Of a stretch of 64,000 bases of DNA, positions 24,101 to 39,700 are shown piece by piece (the first letter of the stretch is position 1; each line of letters opens with the position of its first letter). The position numbers and the translations under genes were made by a program. The stretch comes from Rhabdophis nuchalis (lineage: Eukaryota; Chordata; Lepidosauria; Squamata; Natricidae). The stretch is taken from assembly GCA_039707465.1 (NCBI GenBank), contig CM077644.1:217067462-217131461 (forward strand), given 5' to 3'. Below the pieces are notes generated by a model, which was not told where the DNA came from, did not search any database, and saw only the letters and a list, made by a program, of their open reading frames with translations.

Positions 24101-27100
24101 CACATCCCTGCGACCGATTCGCTCCCACAGAGAGGGACCTCTCCGGGTGCCGTCCACTAGGCAATTCCAGCGGGCGACGCCCAGGGGAAGGGCCTTCTCT
24201 GTGGCGGGCCCCACCCTCTGGAACGACCTACCCCCCGAACTTAGAATGACCACGGACCTCCGTTCTTTCCGTCTGAAACTCAAGACCTACTTTTTCCAAC
24301 AGGCCGGCCTGGCCTAACTCTACCTAGCCTTTAGCCTGACATCAAATTGTTTTAATCGGTTTTTAAGGGGAATAGTCTTAATTTATTGTAAATTTTTAGC
24401 ACAGGGTTATAATTTAATTTGATTTTAAATTTTGTATATTGTCTTGTTTTTTATATGCTTTTTTAATTTCCTGTGCACCGCCCTGAGTCCCCTTTTGGGA
24501 AAGGGAGCGGTATATGTTAAATAAATCTAATCTAATCTAATCTAAAACAATCTAGCTAGTTATTAATCATCAAAGGATAACATTTTCATTATCAGCCAGT
24601 GTCTTTCCAGTAGCGAATTTGACTTATCTCTCTTGCCATTTGTGGCCTCTCTTTTTATTCTTCTTTCCAGATTTTTTATAAACTTCTTTTCACACTTTAT
24701 TATCCAGTATAACTCTCAAATAATACCGCTGCCCAGTTTCTATTTTTACATGTTGTTTGTCTTTGAATGTCAGACGTATTTCTGAAGAGATTTCTCCTCT
24801 TTCATCCATCTTCAATTCTCCCCCCCCCCTCTTTTTCTTGATAACCAAAATGAGGCTCACATCCCTCAAATTCTCTTTTTTAGAATTTCCTTCTTTATAT
24901 TTTCTCCCACCTTTAATCCGTTGGTAAAGTTCTCTATTATCGTATCTTTTATCTTCAACTAAAATGAATATCTCTTTATCTTCAACATTTTCTTCTTTTT
25001 CTTTAATTTCTGGAGCTTCCAACTGCTGATAGCTTGATGTAACAGACAACACTTTGTCCAGTTTTTTAATCAGTTCTTCTTCTATTTTGTTTCAGTAAGT
25101 TTAAGATTTCAGCCAGAACATTCTGATTTTCTAAAATATCCTCTTCTAAATATGGAACCATGTTGCCAAATCCAAAAAATAATGAAGTTTGGTTCTCACT
25201 GCCACCCTGGTCTCAGGCCTACTTTATCTTTTGGTATTTTGCCAAAGAAAATATTGTTGCCAGTTATCAAAAAGCACCTGTTGTAAACAATTCATGCCTT
25301 GTAACCTTCACAACAACTTTAAATGAGAAAGAAAATAAATTGTCTCATAAAGACCAACCAGTGACCTCCAGTGGCAATGCAACAGATTTTCACTTTTTAA
25401 TATATCCTTTTTTTTGTTGTTAAAAAAAAGTAGAAAGTATAATTCTTGTTTAATTTTTTTTAAAAAACAGTAAGTCTTCAGAAGTAATTATGAAAATAGT
25501 CCCAAATTCAAAATTCTAAGTAACAAAAAATAGAAAGAAAGAAAGAAGAAATAGTCCAATCACTTTGAAAGGGAAAAAAAAAACCTTGTTCTAACGATTC
25601 AATCCACAATTACAGAAAAATAAGAAGAAGAAAAAAGGAAACCTCCCAGTTCAAAGCATATTAGATCAATTCCGCCACTTATTTCATAATTAAAGGCTTT
25701 AGTTTATTTAAAAAAAATGCTTCTTTAAACAAAATTTTTCAAAAGAAGATAAAATACCTTCCCAGTCTAGCACTTTCCCTTTCAGCCTGCTTCCTTCCTT
25801 CCGGAGTTTGCCTCCGCCTTTATCCGCCAGTGGGGGCTGCCTGTTGGCCACCCTGCAGAAGCTCTTCCCTTGGGTCAAACAGGGGTTTTGCGGTACCTCT
25901 GTGACCAGCAAGGCTTTGTCTTCCTCGTCGCCGTCCCTACAGGACGGTTTAGGTCCGAATGGACCAAGGGGCAGCAAAAGTTCAACAGAGGTCTCAGAGC
26001 GCTGAGACCCTGCATTGTATCGGCGTGGCGCGGCTCCGCCCTCCAAACCTAGATAATCTTATATTGGATTCACAAAAGAGGCTGGTTAAAGCTTTGAAAA
26101 ATGTTGTAAGGGACAAAAAAAAAAAACCCAAAGAGAAATGTATTTAGGACTACATTTGAAGAAACTAACATTTAAGATGAAGGAAGAAATGTAAAGTTGA
26201 TTTATTTGATCAAGGTTAAACTAGATATGTTATCTCTGGTAACTCTTAATGGACTTCGCTGCCTAGGACTGAACAACAAGGTTTAAGGATTCATTTATAG
26301 ATGAGAGATGAAATATGGGGAGCAAAGATCATTTCTATTTTAAGACATCATGATAAGTTTCTGAAATTATCTATACTTGTGATGAAGGGAAAGTCATTTC
26401 TATATATTCCTTTTCTTTTGTTATTTTTCTTTTCAACCATTTCTATAGACTTTATCTTCTACTTTTACTTTTTATACTTTATATTCTTTATCATTGTAGT
26501 TATAGTTTTTTAATAAAATTACTATTTTAAAAAAGCACACTTAGGAATATGTTAAAAGTTCTGAAGTAAACCAGAAACTTCCTCATACTTAATTTGATGG
26601 TTTTGGTAGGTACTAAGATTTTTGTAGAACCTTTAAGACAAATCTCATCTTGCACAATAACTGATTTTTGCTAACTTTCCTAAGAGTTTAAAATACACAA
26701 AGTCCTTGACTGTTGGGATTGGAACTTCACTTGCACATCATTGTGGTCATAAGGAAAGGCACCCACATAACCGGACACAATTCTTCAACCATTTTATAGT
26801 GGTTAAGCAAATCATGGTTATAAGACTGAATAATCAGTGGTTATTAAGAAAATTGATTTTCCCAACAAAAAGCACTGGAAACTAGCAAACAAAAATCACA
26901 ATTGCAGTCATGTGACCGGAATTGCTTATAATGGAAGCTGATTGCCAAATATTGAAATATGATCATGTGATTGCAGGTGGGGGTTAACTTGTTAAAGATT
27001 ATCTAGAGTCAGCAGTGGTTTTGAGGAGAAAGTTTTAGAGGTTGTTTTCAGAATATTTTGGGGATAATTTGAACGTGGTTCCAAAAGAAACTGTCAGAGG

Positions 27101-30100
27101 TCATTTTCTGCATTTATAAAAGAACATGTAAATATATTCAAGTTAAGAGAAAAATAATTGAAAATAAAATAATCATTATGAAACTGTTGAAAGTTCATTT
27201 GTATTGCTCATACATCACCTCAAAGTTTTGTTTTTCTTTTAGTGCTGACAGTAGAGTGAAATTGTGGGATGTAAGGAGAGCCTCTGCCTGTCTACTCACT
27301 CTTGATCAGCATAATGGGGAGAAGTCGAAAGCAGCTTCTGAAGCAAGTAATATATTTCATACATCAATATTACAGTTTTATTCTAATATAAATTCATATT
27401 AAAAGGGAACCATGCTATTATATAGCCCAGGATGACAGTGTCCGTACTAAATGTCATATGAAAGGTTTCATAACCTTTTAAAAAATACTAGCTTTTGTCT
27501 TATCCATGGTTATCATATGACACTAATATATTCTATAGTTCCCCAAGAGAACTACAACTCTTGACCAAAAAAAGTTTTCTTCTTAGTTGTTTTAAATACG
27601 TAATTATTATTCCTAGCAATTTAGAATGATTCAGACAATAATTAAATATGACTTCAATGTGTTGAAATGGATGATCTGTTGAAATCTCCCACACTGAAAC
27701 TTTAGAATTTTACAGGGATTAACTAACTGATTTAAGACCAGGTATCTATTTGTTAACTACAAAAATAATCCACGATTATAGGAATCCTGTTCACCTTCAT
27801 ATTTTCCCTAGGATGCAAGTAGCTTTCCCCAGTCTTAACTCATTAATTTTAATTCGGGAATAGTATGGAAATGTCTTTCTGCTCCCCCCCCGCCCCCATC
27901 TATGGTGTGGCATGCTAGTAAATATGCCAGAAGAATATATAAATGACTCTATGAAATTAAGGTGGTATAATATCACCTTATTGCAGAAAAAATATTCAAG
28001 CATAATGGTGTTAATGAGCAAAGGAATAATAAGCTGCCCTTAGTTTTGCTGTAGAGAAGCATTGCGTTGGTTAGGGAGCTAAACTAGATCATCTCCAAAA
28101 TGCCTCTCAACCACAGCATGCCACAACTCTACATGTTGCAACTATGCAAGTGAGGAGTCATTGATGGAAATATCAAGAAATATCAATATCAAGAGATGTA
28201 GAAATGTCCCTCCCTTAAGCTCCATAGAGCATTATCAGTTTGTTCCCAGGAGAAGGTTGGTAGCCTGAAGAAACTCCTATATAATAGGCATAATATAATA
28301 AAGTAGTTGGCTTGAAGCTTACAACTGTGGATCTGGTTGCTGGCACTTGACACCAGCCATTACTCTTTAGGCACAAATCTGGGTAAAGAATAGCCATTAA
28401 AAGTGGTATTAGAAGAAGAAAATTAAGATAATATCTTGACAGTAAAAATTTGGACAGCCATATTCCATAATAAAACAAATGAAATGAAAAACATTAGCTA
28501 CTATTTAATAAATTGCTCAATCATATATTTCATCTAGTATTACTTTTTTTTAATTGATCCTTCTGCCTTTTTCTTTCAAAAATAAAAATAAAATGACATT
28601 GGTGTCTTGATGTAGATATTATTCTAATAAAGCTACCAGAACATCCTTAAAGGTACTTACCTTTTTCATAATGTTGTTATGTAACAGAATATTTTTTTTA
28701 AAAATTAAATTTCAAAGCACAATGTTTTCATGATATAATAATTCTTTTTGCAATACCAAGCTATATATATTGCGGTACAGAATTTCAAATTTGCATCTTT
28801 TCCTTATAGTAAATACTGCCCATAATGGAAGAGTCAATGGCTTATGTTTTACCAGTGATGGGCTTTACCTTTTGACAATTGGTACAGATGATCGCATGAG
28901 ACTCTGGAATAGTTCAACTGGAGAAAACACACTGGTAAGAAATATGTGGTTAGAAATGTGGATTGTTTATATTTCCAGTCTTTTAAAACAATCTGGGTGA
29001 TTTGTCTCCATCAAGACAGGAGGTTAAATAGGAAAAGTAAGATGTGTTGGTTATATTCACTGCCTTGAATTATTTGTAAAAATTAAAAGGGTGAGATATA
29101 AATAAATAAAAACTTGAAATAATAAGAATTGGAACTATTTATTGATTATAACTACAGAAAAGGCAGCTCAGGTTTTGAATTAAAATTATATGCCACTGAC
29201 ATCTATTGTGTGCACAGTTTAGAAATCCTGTTTATGGAAATTCTATTATCAAGGCAATATTTTTGTTCTTTCTTCCTTTCTTTCAGAATATTTCAGTTCA
29301 CAAATTGTGTGAGTGTGGATATTTGTTACATAATGGATATAAATGTATCTTTTAATGCTACAGAATTGGACACAAGATAGTGAAGCTTACACTGAGAATA
29401 GAAAAAGTGTAATTATGTGAATTTGAGGAAGAGAACACTAGGGAAATAATGGATCGGAAACATAATGAGATTTTAAAAAGTACCCAGCATAATTAGACTT
29501 CTGTGGTAATTAACGGGCTTCAGCATATTGAATGTTGACAATAAAATTATAATTAAAAAACTATTACCTTACTAGCCTGTACTTAAGTCTTATAGACTGT
29601 CCCTTTCCAGCCTCTTTGAGATAATATAAAGACAGCTTGCTTTGCAGTAGGAATCTGTACTTTGCATGGCCTATCGTCGTAAGCATTTATTTCGAAAAAA
29701 AGAAATAAACATATTCATAATATCATGCATTAGTTAACACAACCAGTTTATGGAAGCAGTTTGCAAAAGTATATTAAGAAGTAATGTCTGAACAGGTTTT
29801 GGGGTGGAATATAGACACTCAGGGATATATCCTGACTGTACTCCCTATCTTGAATCTTATTTGGAGGATTGGTATTCAGCCAATATGTATGAGGCAAATA
29901 CTATACAGCCAGGATGGCGAACCTATGGCACGTGTGCCACAGGTGACACACTGAGCCATTTGTCAGGATACGCGAGACATTGCCCTGTCAGCTGGCCAGT
30001 GCGCATGCACGCGCTGGCCAGCTGAGTTCAGCCTTTTTTAAAGTCATTTTTTGCCCTCCCCAGGCTCCAGAGGCTTTATAGGAGCCTGGGTAGGGCGAAA

Positions 30101-33100
30101 AGAGTCTCCCCTGCCAACCCCGGAGGCCCTCTGGAGGCTTCATGAGCTTCCTTGAAGCCTGTGGAGCACAAAAAACCGGCCCTATGGGCAAACCGGTAGT
30201 TTGGGAACGAACTTCCTGTTTGCTCATAGGGTCGTTTTAAGCCCTCCAGAGGCTTCAGGGACCTTCAGGAGGCTTCCCTGAAGCCCCCGGAGCACTAAAA
30301 AGGGCTCTACAAGCAAACCGGAAGTGACTTCCAGTTTGCTCATTGAATCATTTCCCCCCTCTGGGGACCTCAAGGAAGCATGCGCACTGTGGGGTGTCAC
30401 ACATTGCATTATGGGTGTGGCACACCCATGCACGACCCCCCTGTGCTCCCCCCACTTATAACACGCGAGCCAAAAATGGTTTGTCATCACTGCTATAAAG
30501 TATTACATATAGGAGAAGAGTAAAAGGTTATAATAGAGAATGTATCAACTGTTGGATACAACATAGTCAAACTATACTTAAGGCTATTTCTTAGCTATGC
30601 TGTTTCTTAATAATGCAAAGTATGGTAGGGACGTGATGGCTCAGTGTCTAAGACGCTGAGCTTGTCGATCAGAAGGTCAGCAGTTTGGCGGTTCAAATCC
30701 CTAGCACCACCTAAAGCCATGAGCTCCCGTTATGTGTCCCAGCTTCTCCCAACCTAGCAGTTCGAAAGCATGTAAAAATGCAAGTAGAAAAATAGGAACC
30801 CTCTTTGGTGGGAAGGTAACAGTGTTCCGTCCGCCTTCGATATTGAGTCATGCCGACCACATGACCAGGGAGACATCTTTGGACAGCGCTGGCTCTTCAG
30901 CTTTGAAATGGAGATGAGCATCGCCCCCTAGAGCCAGAAAATGACTAGCACTAAAAGTTTAGAAAACCTTTTTCCCATTGCCACACCTTAGACGCTGCCA
31001 GAAGGTTGGTTTTCAGTCACAAAATGAGAGAGTTAAAAAGATACCTTCAACCAGTTGTTGGATAATGTTCTCAATCTTCAACTGCCTTCAACTTCAATCT
31101 TCAACAAGACTTCAACCTGCCATCGGTGGGCAAATCAGAGGTAGCTCGGGAGTTCATGGCCTCCATGACGGCCATGGACCTGACCCAAGTAATTCGGGGC
31201 CCCACGCACGAAGGAGAACACACGCTGGACCTAATCTTTGTCTCTGGTCAATGGAAGAGTGATCTGGGTATAGGGGACATAGCCATCACACCCCTGTCAT
31301 GGTCAGACCACTCACTTCTCTGGCTCGACTTTCCAATCGCTACACCCCACCGCGGGGAGGCGGAACCTGAGTCTGATGGACCCAGATAGGTTCCAGATGG
31401 CGCTTGGGCCATTACCTGTGCCCTTGACCCGCGCCCCGACGGAGTACCTCATGGCCGCATGGAATATTGCGGCGACGAACCACCCAGGCTCCTTGGTTTA
31501 CCGAGGAGCTGAGGGTGATGAAGCGCCACAAGAGACGCCTAGAGAGGAGATGGAGATCCACACGGACTGAATCTGACCGAACACAGGTGAGAGCCCATTT
31601 ACGGACTTAACTTGTGGCGTTGAGAGTGGCTAAACGTCATCATTGTGCCACTCTCATCGCATCCGCAGATAACCGCCCTGCCGCCCTGTTTAGGGTGACC
31701 CGCTCCCGCCTTCAAGAGAGGGTGTGGGAAGCCCCTTTACAGGGTAGAGCAGAGGAATTTGGGGATTATCTGCAGGATAAAATCGCTCAGATTCGTAGCG
31801 AGTTAGCCTCCATCGAAAGTGGCCCAGTGGGATGCCCCGAGGCAGGTCCTGAGGCAGTTTTGTGGGAAGAGTTTGACTCTGTTGCTTCCGAAGATATGGA
31901 CAGGTTACGTGGGCGACTGCGAGCTACCACATGTTTATTGGACCCGTGTCCCTCCTGGTATGTACTGGCATCCTGGGAGGTTACACGAGGCTGGCTCCAG
32001 GAGGTGGTCAACGCTTCCTTGAGTGAGGGGTTCTTGCCGGCCTCCCTTAAAGAGGCGATGGTGAGACCCCTCCTGAAGAAGCCCTCTCTGGACCCAGCAT
32101 TGCTGGTAAATTACCGTCCGGTCTCCAACCTTCACTTTTTGGCGAAGGTTGTAGAGAGTGTGGTGGCACAACAGTTTCCCCGTCACCTGGAGGAAATTGA
32201 TTATCTGGACCTGCGCCAGTCCGGCTTCTGGCCCGGGCACAGCACCGAGATGGCATTGGTCGCGTTGGTGGATGATCTCTGGAGGGCCAGAGATGGGGGT
32301 TGTTCCTCCATCCTGGTCCTATTAGACCTCTCAGCGGCTTTTGATACCATCGACCATGGTATCCTATTGAATCGGCTGGAGGGGCTGGGGGTGAGGGGCA
32401 CCGTGTTGCGGTGGTTCTCCTACCTCTCCGGTCGATCGCAATTTGTGTTGGCAAGAGAGCAGAGGTCGACCTCGAGACCCCTCACTTGTGGGGTGCCTCA
32501 GGGGTCGGTCCTCTCGCCTCTCCTGTTCAACACATATATGAAGCCGCTGGGTGAGATCATCCGTGGTTTTGGGGTAGAGTACCATCTCTACGCTGACGAT
32601 ACGCAGCTGTATATATCTACCCCAAACCACCCCAACGATGCCGTAGAGGTGATGTGCCAGTGCCTGGAAGCCGTGCGGGCCTGGATGGGAAGCAACAGAC
32701 TCAGACTCAACCCGTCCAAGACCGAGTGGCTGTGGTTTCCGGCATCCCGGTACAACCAGTTGACTCCATCACTGGCCATAGGGAGTGAACATCTAACCCC
32801 TGTGGATGGGGCACGCAACTTGGGCGTCCTCCTTGATGCACGGCTGTCCATGGAAGATCAAGTGACATCCGTGGCCAGGAGGGCGTTTTACCAGGTTCGC
32901 CTGGTACGCCAGTTGCGTCCCCTATTGGATCGGGAGGCCCTCTGCACAGTCACTCATGCCCTCGTGACATCCCGACTGGACTACTGTAATGCTCTCTACA
33001 TGGGGGCTCCCCTTGAGGTGCACCCGAAGACTTCAGCTTGTCCAGAATGCAGCCGCGCGGGCAATTATGGGAACCTCCAGGTTTTCCCATGTAACGCCGC

Positions 33101-33624
33101 TCCTGCGCGAGCTGCATTGGCTGCCTGTCGTCTTTCGGGTGCGCTTCAAGGTGCTGGTTATCATCTTTAAAGCACTCCATGGCACGGGACCTAGCTATTT
33201 GCGGGATCGCATCCTGCCCCATACATCCCTGCGGCCAATTCGCTCCCACAGAGAGGGACTTCTCTGGGTGCCGTCCACTAGACTGTGCCAGCGGGCGGCG
33301 CCCAGGGGAAGGGCCTTCTCTGTGGCGGGCCCGACCCTCTGGAACGACCTTCCCCCCGAAATTAGAACAACTACGGACCTCCGCTCCTTCCGCCAAAAAT
33401 TAAAAGCGCACTTTTTCCGCTTGGCCGGCCTAGTTTAGTCATCTGTTATTGTTTTAATTGGTTTTTAAGGGATTAGTTTTTAGCATTCTGGGTTTTTAGT
33501 GCAGGGATAACTTGTTTAATTTGATTTTTATATATTTATGATGTATTTATGGTTGTATGTTTTTTAATTCCCCTGTGCACCGCCCCGAGTCCCTTTGGGG
33601 AGAGGGAGCGGTCTATAAATTAAA

Positions 33625-33716
<92 letters not shown>

Positions 33717-36700
33717 CAACAATATGGCAATTATACTTAACTTGCCATATCGCCTATAACATGTATAGTCAGTATAAGTATTCAGTTAACTTTTGTGTCC
33801 TAATTAAACAAAGTCTAGTGGCTTTTTTTGAAAAAGCATCTTTGGGACAAGAAAAATGTGACTAAAATAAACTTTGTCAAAGTGGGCAGAAGGTGAAACT
33901 ATTGCCTTTTCAAGGTAGTTATACTACTGATTATCCCTTTTTGAAACCTTCCCTAAGAGTCACTACCCAGAAGAAGAGTGCAGAGAGGGGAAGGGCTGTC
34001 TCTGTGGCGGGCCCGGCCCTCTGGAACGACCTTCCCCCCGATATCAGGATGACCACTGACCTCCGCTCCTTCCGTCTCAAGCTAAAAACACACTTCTTCT
34101 GTCTGGCCGGCCTAGGATAGTCTCTCTGTCTTTGGGGTTTTTTAATGGGGTAGCACATTTTTAGCGAATTTTTAGCACAGGGTTGGTTTAATTGTTTTTT
34201 ATGAAATGTATGTATTTTTTGACTGTTTTTATTCTGCCTGTGCACCGCCCCGGGTCCCTGTGGGGAGAGGGTGCGGTTTAAAAATAAAATTATTTATTTA
34301 TTTTTTATTTTTTAGATTATCTAAGTCTGCCTAAGGCGGTGTTTCTCAACCTTGGCAACTTGGAAGATGTCCGGACTTCAACTCCGAGAATTCTGGGAGT
34401 TGAAGTCTGGACATCTTCAAGTTGCCAAGGTTGAGAAACACTGATCTAAGGCAAGTTTTAATTGACATACATCTTTGAAATTCGAGTCAACCAGTCACTG
34501 CAGGAGCAATCAGCATAGAATGCAGGAAGATAAAAGCCTAGATAAAATGTGGTACTTTTTTATCGTTCCAGCTCACTATGTTCTGAACTTTTTTCTATTA
34601 ATTCTCAGCTGGCAGATAGAATACAGGTACTCCTTGACTTACGACTGACTGTTCATTTAACAATGATCTGGAATGATGATGGCTTTGGAATGCATGCTTC
34701 GAAGTATTCTAAATATCGCACCACCCTGCAATTCCATGATCATGATCTGAGTGCTTGGCATCCTGTTTGCCCTTGCAGCCAGTTGCCAACAGCCCTGAAA
34801 TTGTATGACTGCCATTTGCAAAACGCTCTGCAGATTCCCTAGAAACCCAACAGAAAAGCCAGCTACAAGCTGCTGCCACTTGCCAGGAGGATTTCCTCTC
34901 ATTTCTAGGGACTGACTGAAAAGAGCTGCTTACTGACGGGCAAGAATTCGGTTCTGTTCCTGTAAGGAATAAATTTCCATGCATGGAGAAAAGCTGAACT
35001 CCTTTGGCAGGGTGCAAAAACAAAGATTTCAGCTTCTGTTCTTACATCCAAGCAAAACAGTTGCCTTCTATGCATGGAGCAGAGTTGAACTTCTTCAGCA
35101 GAGTGTAGAAATGGAAATGAAATCCTGAAAAGTTCAGCTCCATTTTTGCACTCAGTTGAAGGAGTTCTTTTCCATACCCAGTGGGGAGATGAAATTCTTT
35201 GGCAGGCAGTTCTTTCAGCCCCCAGAGATGAAGGGGAGCTAAAATACAAGCAGAGAAACAGCAAGGTGAGAAAAGGGAGTGTGGGATGCCTCAGGTGGGT
35301 AGGGGAGGCTCTGGGAACACCGACACATGCTGTGCATGAGTGATTCTTCACTTACGGGCTGTATTAGATTTTATTAGGAATGGTTTTCAGCTACTTAGTG
35401 GAGCCTCGCACTGTTTCCCCCACCCTCCTGAGGCACCCCATACTTCCTAGGTGGGACTTCTTCCACAAAATTGCTTAACAACCACAGAACCAGGATTGCA
35501 GTCATTGAGAGAAGCAGTCATATGAATTACTGCTTTGCTTAGTGATCAAGATTCTGGTCCCAGTTGTAGTTGTAAGTCAAAGACTACCTATAAGGAGAAA
35601 ACAGTTCTGCTATTAAAGTAGCAACAGAATGGATTTCCCAATTTTCCAGATATTTTGAATAATACTTCCCATCAGTCCTAAAATAGTCTGATAAGTAGTC
35701 AGAAATTATATCAATTGTAATCAACAATAGTTGGGTGATTTACACTGGGCATCAATATCCTGTAGTGGAATAGGGCAAGATAAAATAACCCTGTACCAGT
35801 GATAGCTAACATTTGCCATTACGTGCCAAAAGCAGGGGGGAACGCAGAGGGGCCATGCATGGGCATGCCCACACCCATAATTCTATGCACGTGACCACGC
35901 CCACGACCCAACACACAAGCCAGAAGTCCATTCCCAAACTTCTGGTTTGCATTGTTGGGTTGTTTTTCTCCAGAAAAATGAGCTGATAGGGCAACGCCTC
36001 GCGTGCCCTAACAAATGGCTCCGCATGCCACAGGTTCACCAATACAACCCTATATCATTCCTAGCCTGATATGAAGAAGACCCTATGCCTTCATAATATC
36101 CCATCCACTACGATCATTTCACTGAACACTCCTGGCAAAATGGTAAATTTTTAATTTTTAGAAAACTCTCAACATCTACCCTTAACATTTCCACCCAAAA
36201 CAACTCTTTCAAATGGCTTCAAATCACTGGTTTGGGGCAAATTTCATCTTATTTTTTTCCCTTTTTCAATGTTCTAAGGGTAGGGATAGGAGACAAAAAT
36301 TCAAATCCCCTTCGTCAGCCTACCAATTCAGTGAAAAAACAGCCTGATAGTGTTAAGAAAGGTAGTACCTTGAGGCATTTTAGGGTTAGAAGAGTTTGCC
36401 TCACAAAGACCTTCCTATAACCAAGCAAACTGCACATAACACACATTAACACACACAGTACAGTACATGTTGAAAATTTTTTATCCCTTTCTGACTATAC
36501 TGCCACATTACCAGATGATTTCCTGTGACTTTCCTGAAGGTTAAGAGGCTGAATTGATCCTCTGTTCTGTCAAATGCCTTCCTATTGTGAGACATTAGAT
36601 AATAGTTTTTCAGTATTTCTCAGCATAATATTCACTTGTACTCAAGAGGAAAATAGTATTGGGACAATAGGATGAGAGTAATCTACTGTCAGACTTACTT

Positions 36701-39700
36701 TTGTTGATATTGTAATGGATATCATATTTAAAGTAATAAAGTCCAGGATAGCCACTTTTTATTTTACTCTCCCTTCATTCTGCTAAATATATAGACTAAA
36801 GCATTATTTATTTAAATTTAATAGTTCAGGCTATTTGCTTACCAAGGCACTCTTTATCAGTTCATTAATCTTTTCATTCCACTTCAGTTTTACATTCTTA
36901 AAATATTTTTGTTGTACATAAAAGAGAACTAGTTGCAGAATTATCTCTTCTGTGTGCCTTAGTCCACACTTTTTAGTGTGTTGGTAAATTATTAAGCTTT
37001 TAGTAAACTCTCCAGCCTAATGCTGTTCTTTTCTTAGCTACTACTTGTAGAAAGGGCAGTTGCATTTAACCTTCCTTTGAATTGTCAAAGTGTTCTAAGT
37101 TGATGTGGATTATAAGAACCCCAACCCCCCCCCCCCCATTTGTTTCATGAAAATATGCATTTCATTTTAAATTGTCTTAACAAAATTCAACTACATAAAA
37201 AGATGTATGGACTGGTGAATAGTTCTTATGTGTGAAAACTATCTGCAAGGCTGCACAAGGAAAAACATTTATTTCATCATGCCAACTTCCACTTAGTTTT
37301 TTGGTTAAGGCTCTGCATGTTAGTTCAGTCTTAGAAAGGCTACTTGTTATAAACTGAGTAGTGCACTCCTTTTGTTTTATTCTCCCATGGACATTTCTGG
37401 GTTTACTAACAGTTGTAATGTAAATACATCTTTTTTTGTCAGCTGATGAGAAATTATTTTTTATTTTAAAAAGTATAATTACAAATAAATGTAGACAAGG
37501 AAGTAAATTGTTCTCCTTTATTTTCATTTTGAACATTGTATCCATTTTTAGCTCTGACACTTTCAGAAGCTACAATAAAAGTTAATGAGGGTGATCAGGA
37601 AGTTGGATAAGTCTTATGAAGAGAGCTTGAAATAATTGAGATTGTTTAGCTTTGGAAAGAAAAGATTGAGGTAGGCATATAAAAACACACTTTTTTAAGT
37701 TTTGGAAGGGGTGTCTGATAGAAGAAGATGAAAACCTGTCATGTTCTCTGCCATACAAGTATATAAAATAAGCATAATGTTCTTAAGAAACAAGAAGACC
37801 AATTTGAATTGAAGTTAAGGGAAAAAAATTCTGAAAGATTTATTCCAAATCTGGACATACGTCTGAATTAAAATGGATCCAGGTAATCTGCTTCATCCAA
37901 GAAAACCTGAGATTTTGATGTCACCACGTAGTCTTAAGACTTGATTCAAAAATATTTGATTTGAGACTGGTCAGAAATGTACAGTGATGATAGTTAATGA
38001 CCCTTATTTAAAGAAAAGTCTTATTCTTACCTTCTTAAAGGGGCAGAAACATGTTCCTCTGACAAAGATTTCTAATATGGATTTAGACAAATGTTTTCTA
38101 GTATCCCAAGATGGGTGTTTATCCACCGAAGTTATAAACCTCCAAGCTACTTATCCACATCATTGGAATTGGAAATAAATTTCTTTTGTCAATCCTTCCC
38201 ACTGGTATTATCCATTGTTGAGTTTAGATCTAAGCAGATCTGAATTGCTTTATCAAGAAAAAATAAATACAAACATATCCTTACGAAATGTCAAAAGGTT
38301 CCTCACTATAGGGGTTTACATATAATAGGTAATATAATCCAACCCTTAAACATTTCTGATTTGCTTTTCCCACATTAGTATATCTGCTGTTGATTCCAAA
38401 AAATTAACATTCAGAACTTCCAAATAAACATATATAGAATACACCCTCAAAATAATTATTAATGTTTATATTTTGAGCCTATCAGTATCTACATAATAGT
38501 AAGCGCCATTGACTTAAGTGGAAATTTTCAGGTAACCATATATATGATTACAGCCTTATTTGTGCTTTGTGCCATTTAAATGTATACTGTTATAGAAAAG
38601 TTAAATAGACACCAGAGATTTTGATTAAACCAAATGTAATTATGCCATAATATTACCAGCAGATTGAGATATTAAACATCATCATGCCAAACATGCTTAA
38701 CATACACTTAATAGCATACATATACAAGTTATAGGAAATCATTATAGCCACATCCTACATATTATGAATAAGTAAGTTATATCACAAAGGACATGCTAGT
38801 CATTCCAATATTTATAACATTTCATATATATTTATTCAAACACATTTAATTGCATTCTATTTGCAGAGAAAAAGAATTTCTGAATGTCACAGATGTGGTA
38901 ATAAGAGGGAATAATGTTTTTAAAAATATAAATTGTAATGCAAGTGTAATGAATTGCTATTTTAAAAATGGAAGCCACATACTGCTTAAAATACTATAAC
39001 TTTTTATCAGATCTAATCTCCAATATCCTACTGTAAGTGATATAATAATCCGCCATACATAATGACATTAATGCAAGGTTTTATGCTGGGTGACAAGTCT
39101 TAAAACCTGGAGAACCATTGGTATCCAAGTTCCTATAGATTCAAAATTGGGTTTGCTGAATGTTGCTGAAAATCATCATGCATAACAGATGTTATATCAG
39201 TATTACATACTAGTGTATGTTTAGTTTAAAAGATCAGGTGAATTAATAAATGATAACATATATGTTTCATAAGTTTAAGAATAGTTAACAGAGAAAATTG
39301 TGAAATGGTCCCTGCCACAAAAAAGTGGGGAGGGAGAATCCCCACCAAAGACACAAAATTATCTATTTGATTCTTCTTCCTGCTCTGAGTATCGCTCTTA
39401 TCCATTGTAGCCTTCAGTTACCCAAAGGCTACCTCTCTCTTTTAAAGAGTTATGAAGTAGTTCTGAGTTATTCAAGTTTAAAATTGGATAAATGCTATTG
39501 TAGAGTAGGAAAGGTACGTATTCTTTCCAGCAGTATACATTCCGTAGGAAATAACCTCTTTTAAAATTTAACAGACCATTGGACACTTGCTTTGTGAAAA
39601 TGGAAGGGCTAATTTTTTAATCTTATATCTTTACAGGTAAATTATGGGAAGGTGAGCAATGAAAGTAGAAAAGGACTCAGGTTTACCGTATCACATGGCT

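Noticed and set aside
24690..25052. 120-codon minus-strand frame rich in Glu and Lys
   Set aside because: A CT/GA-rich intronic stretch gives a low-complexity charged peptide; no homology recognised.
33557..33865. Frame with a poly-leucine run
   Set aside because: Produced by the (ATT)n tail of the L2-like element.
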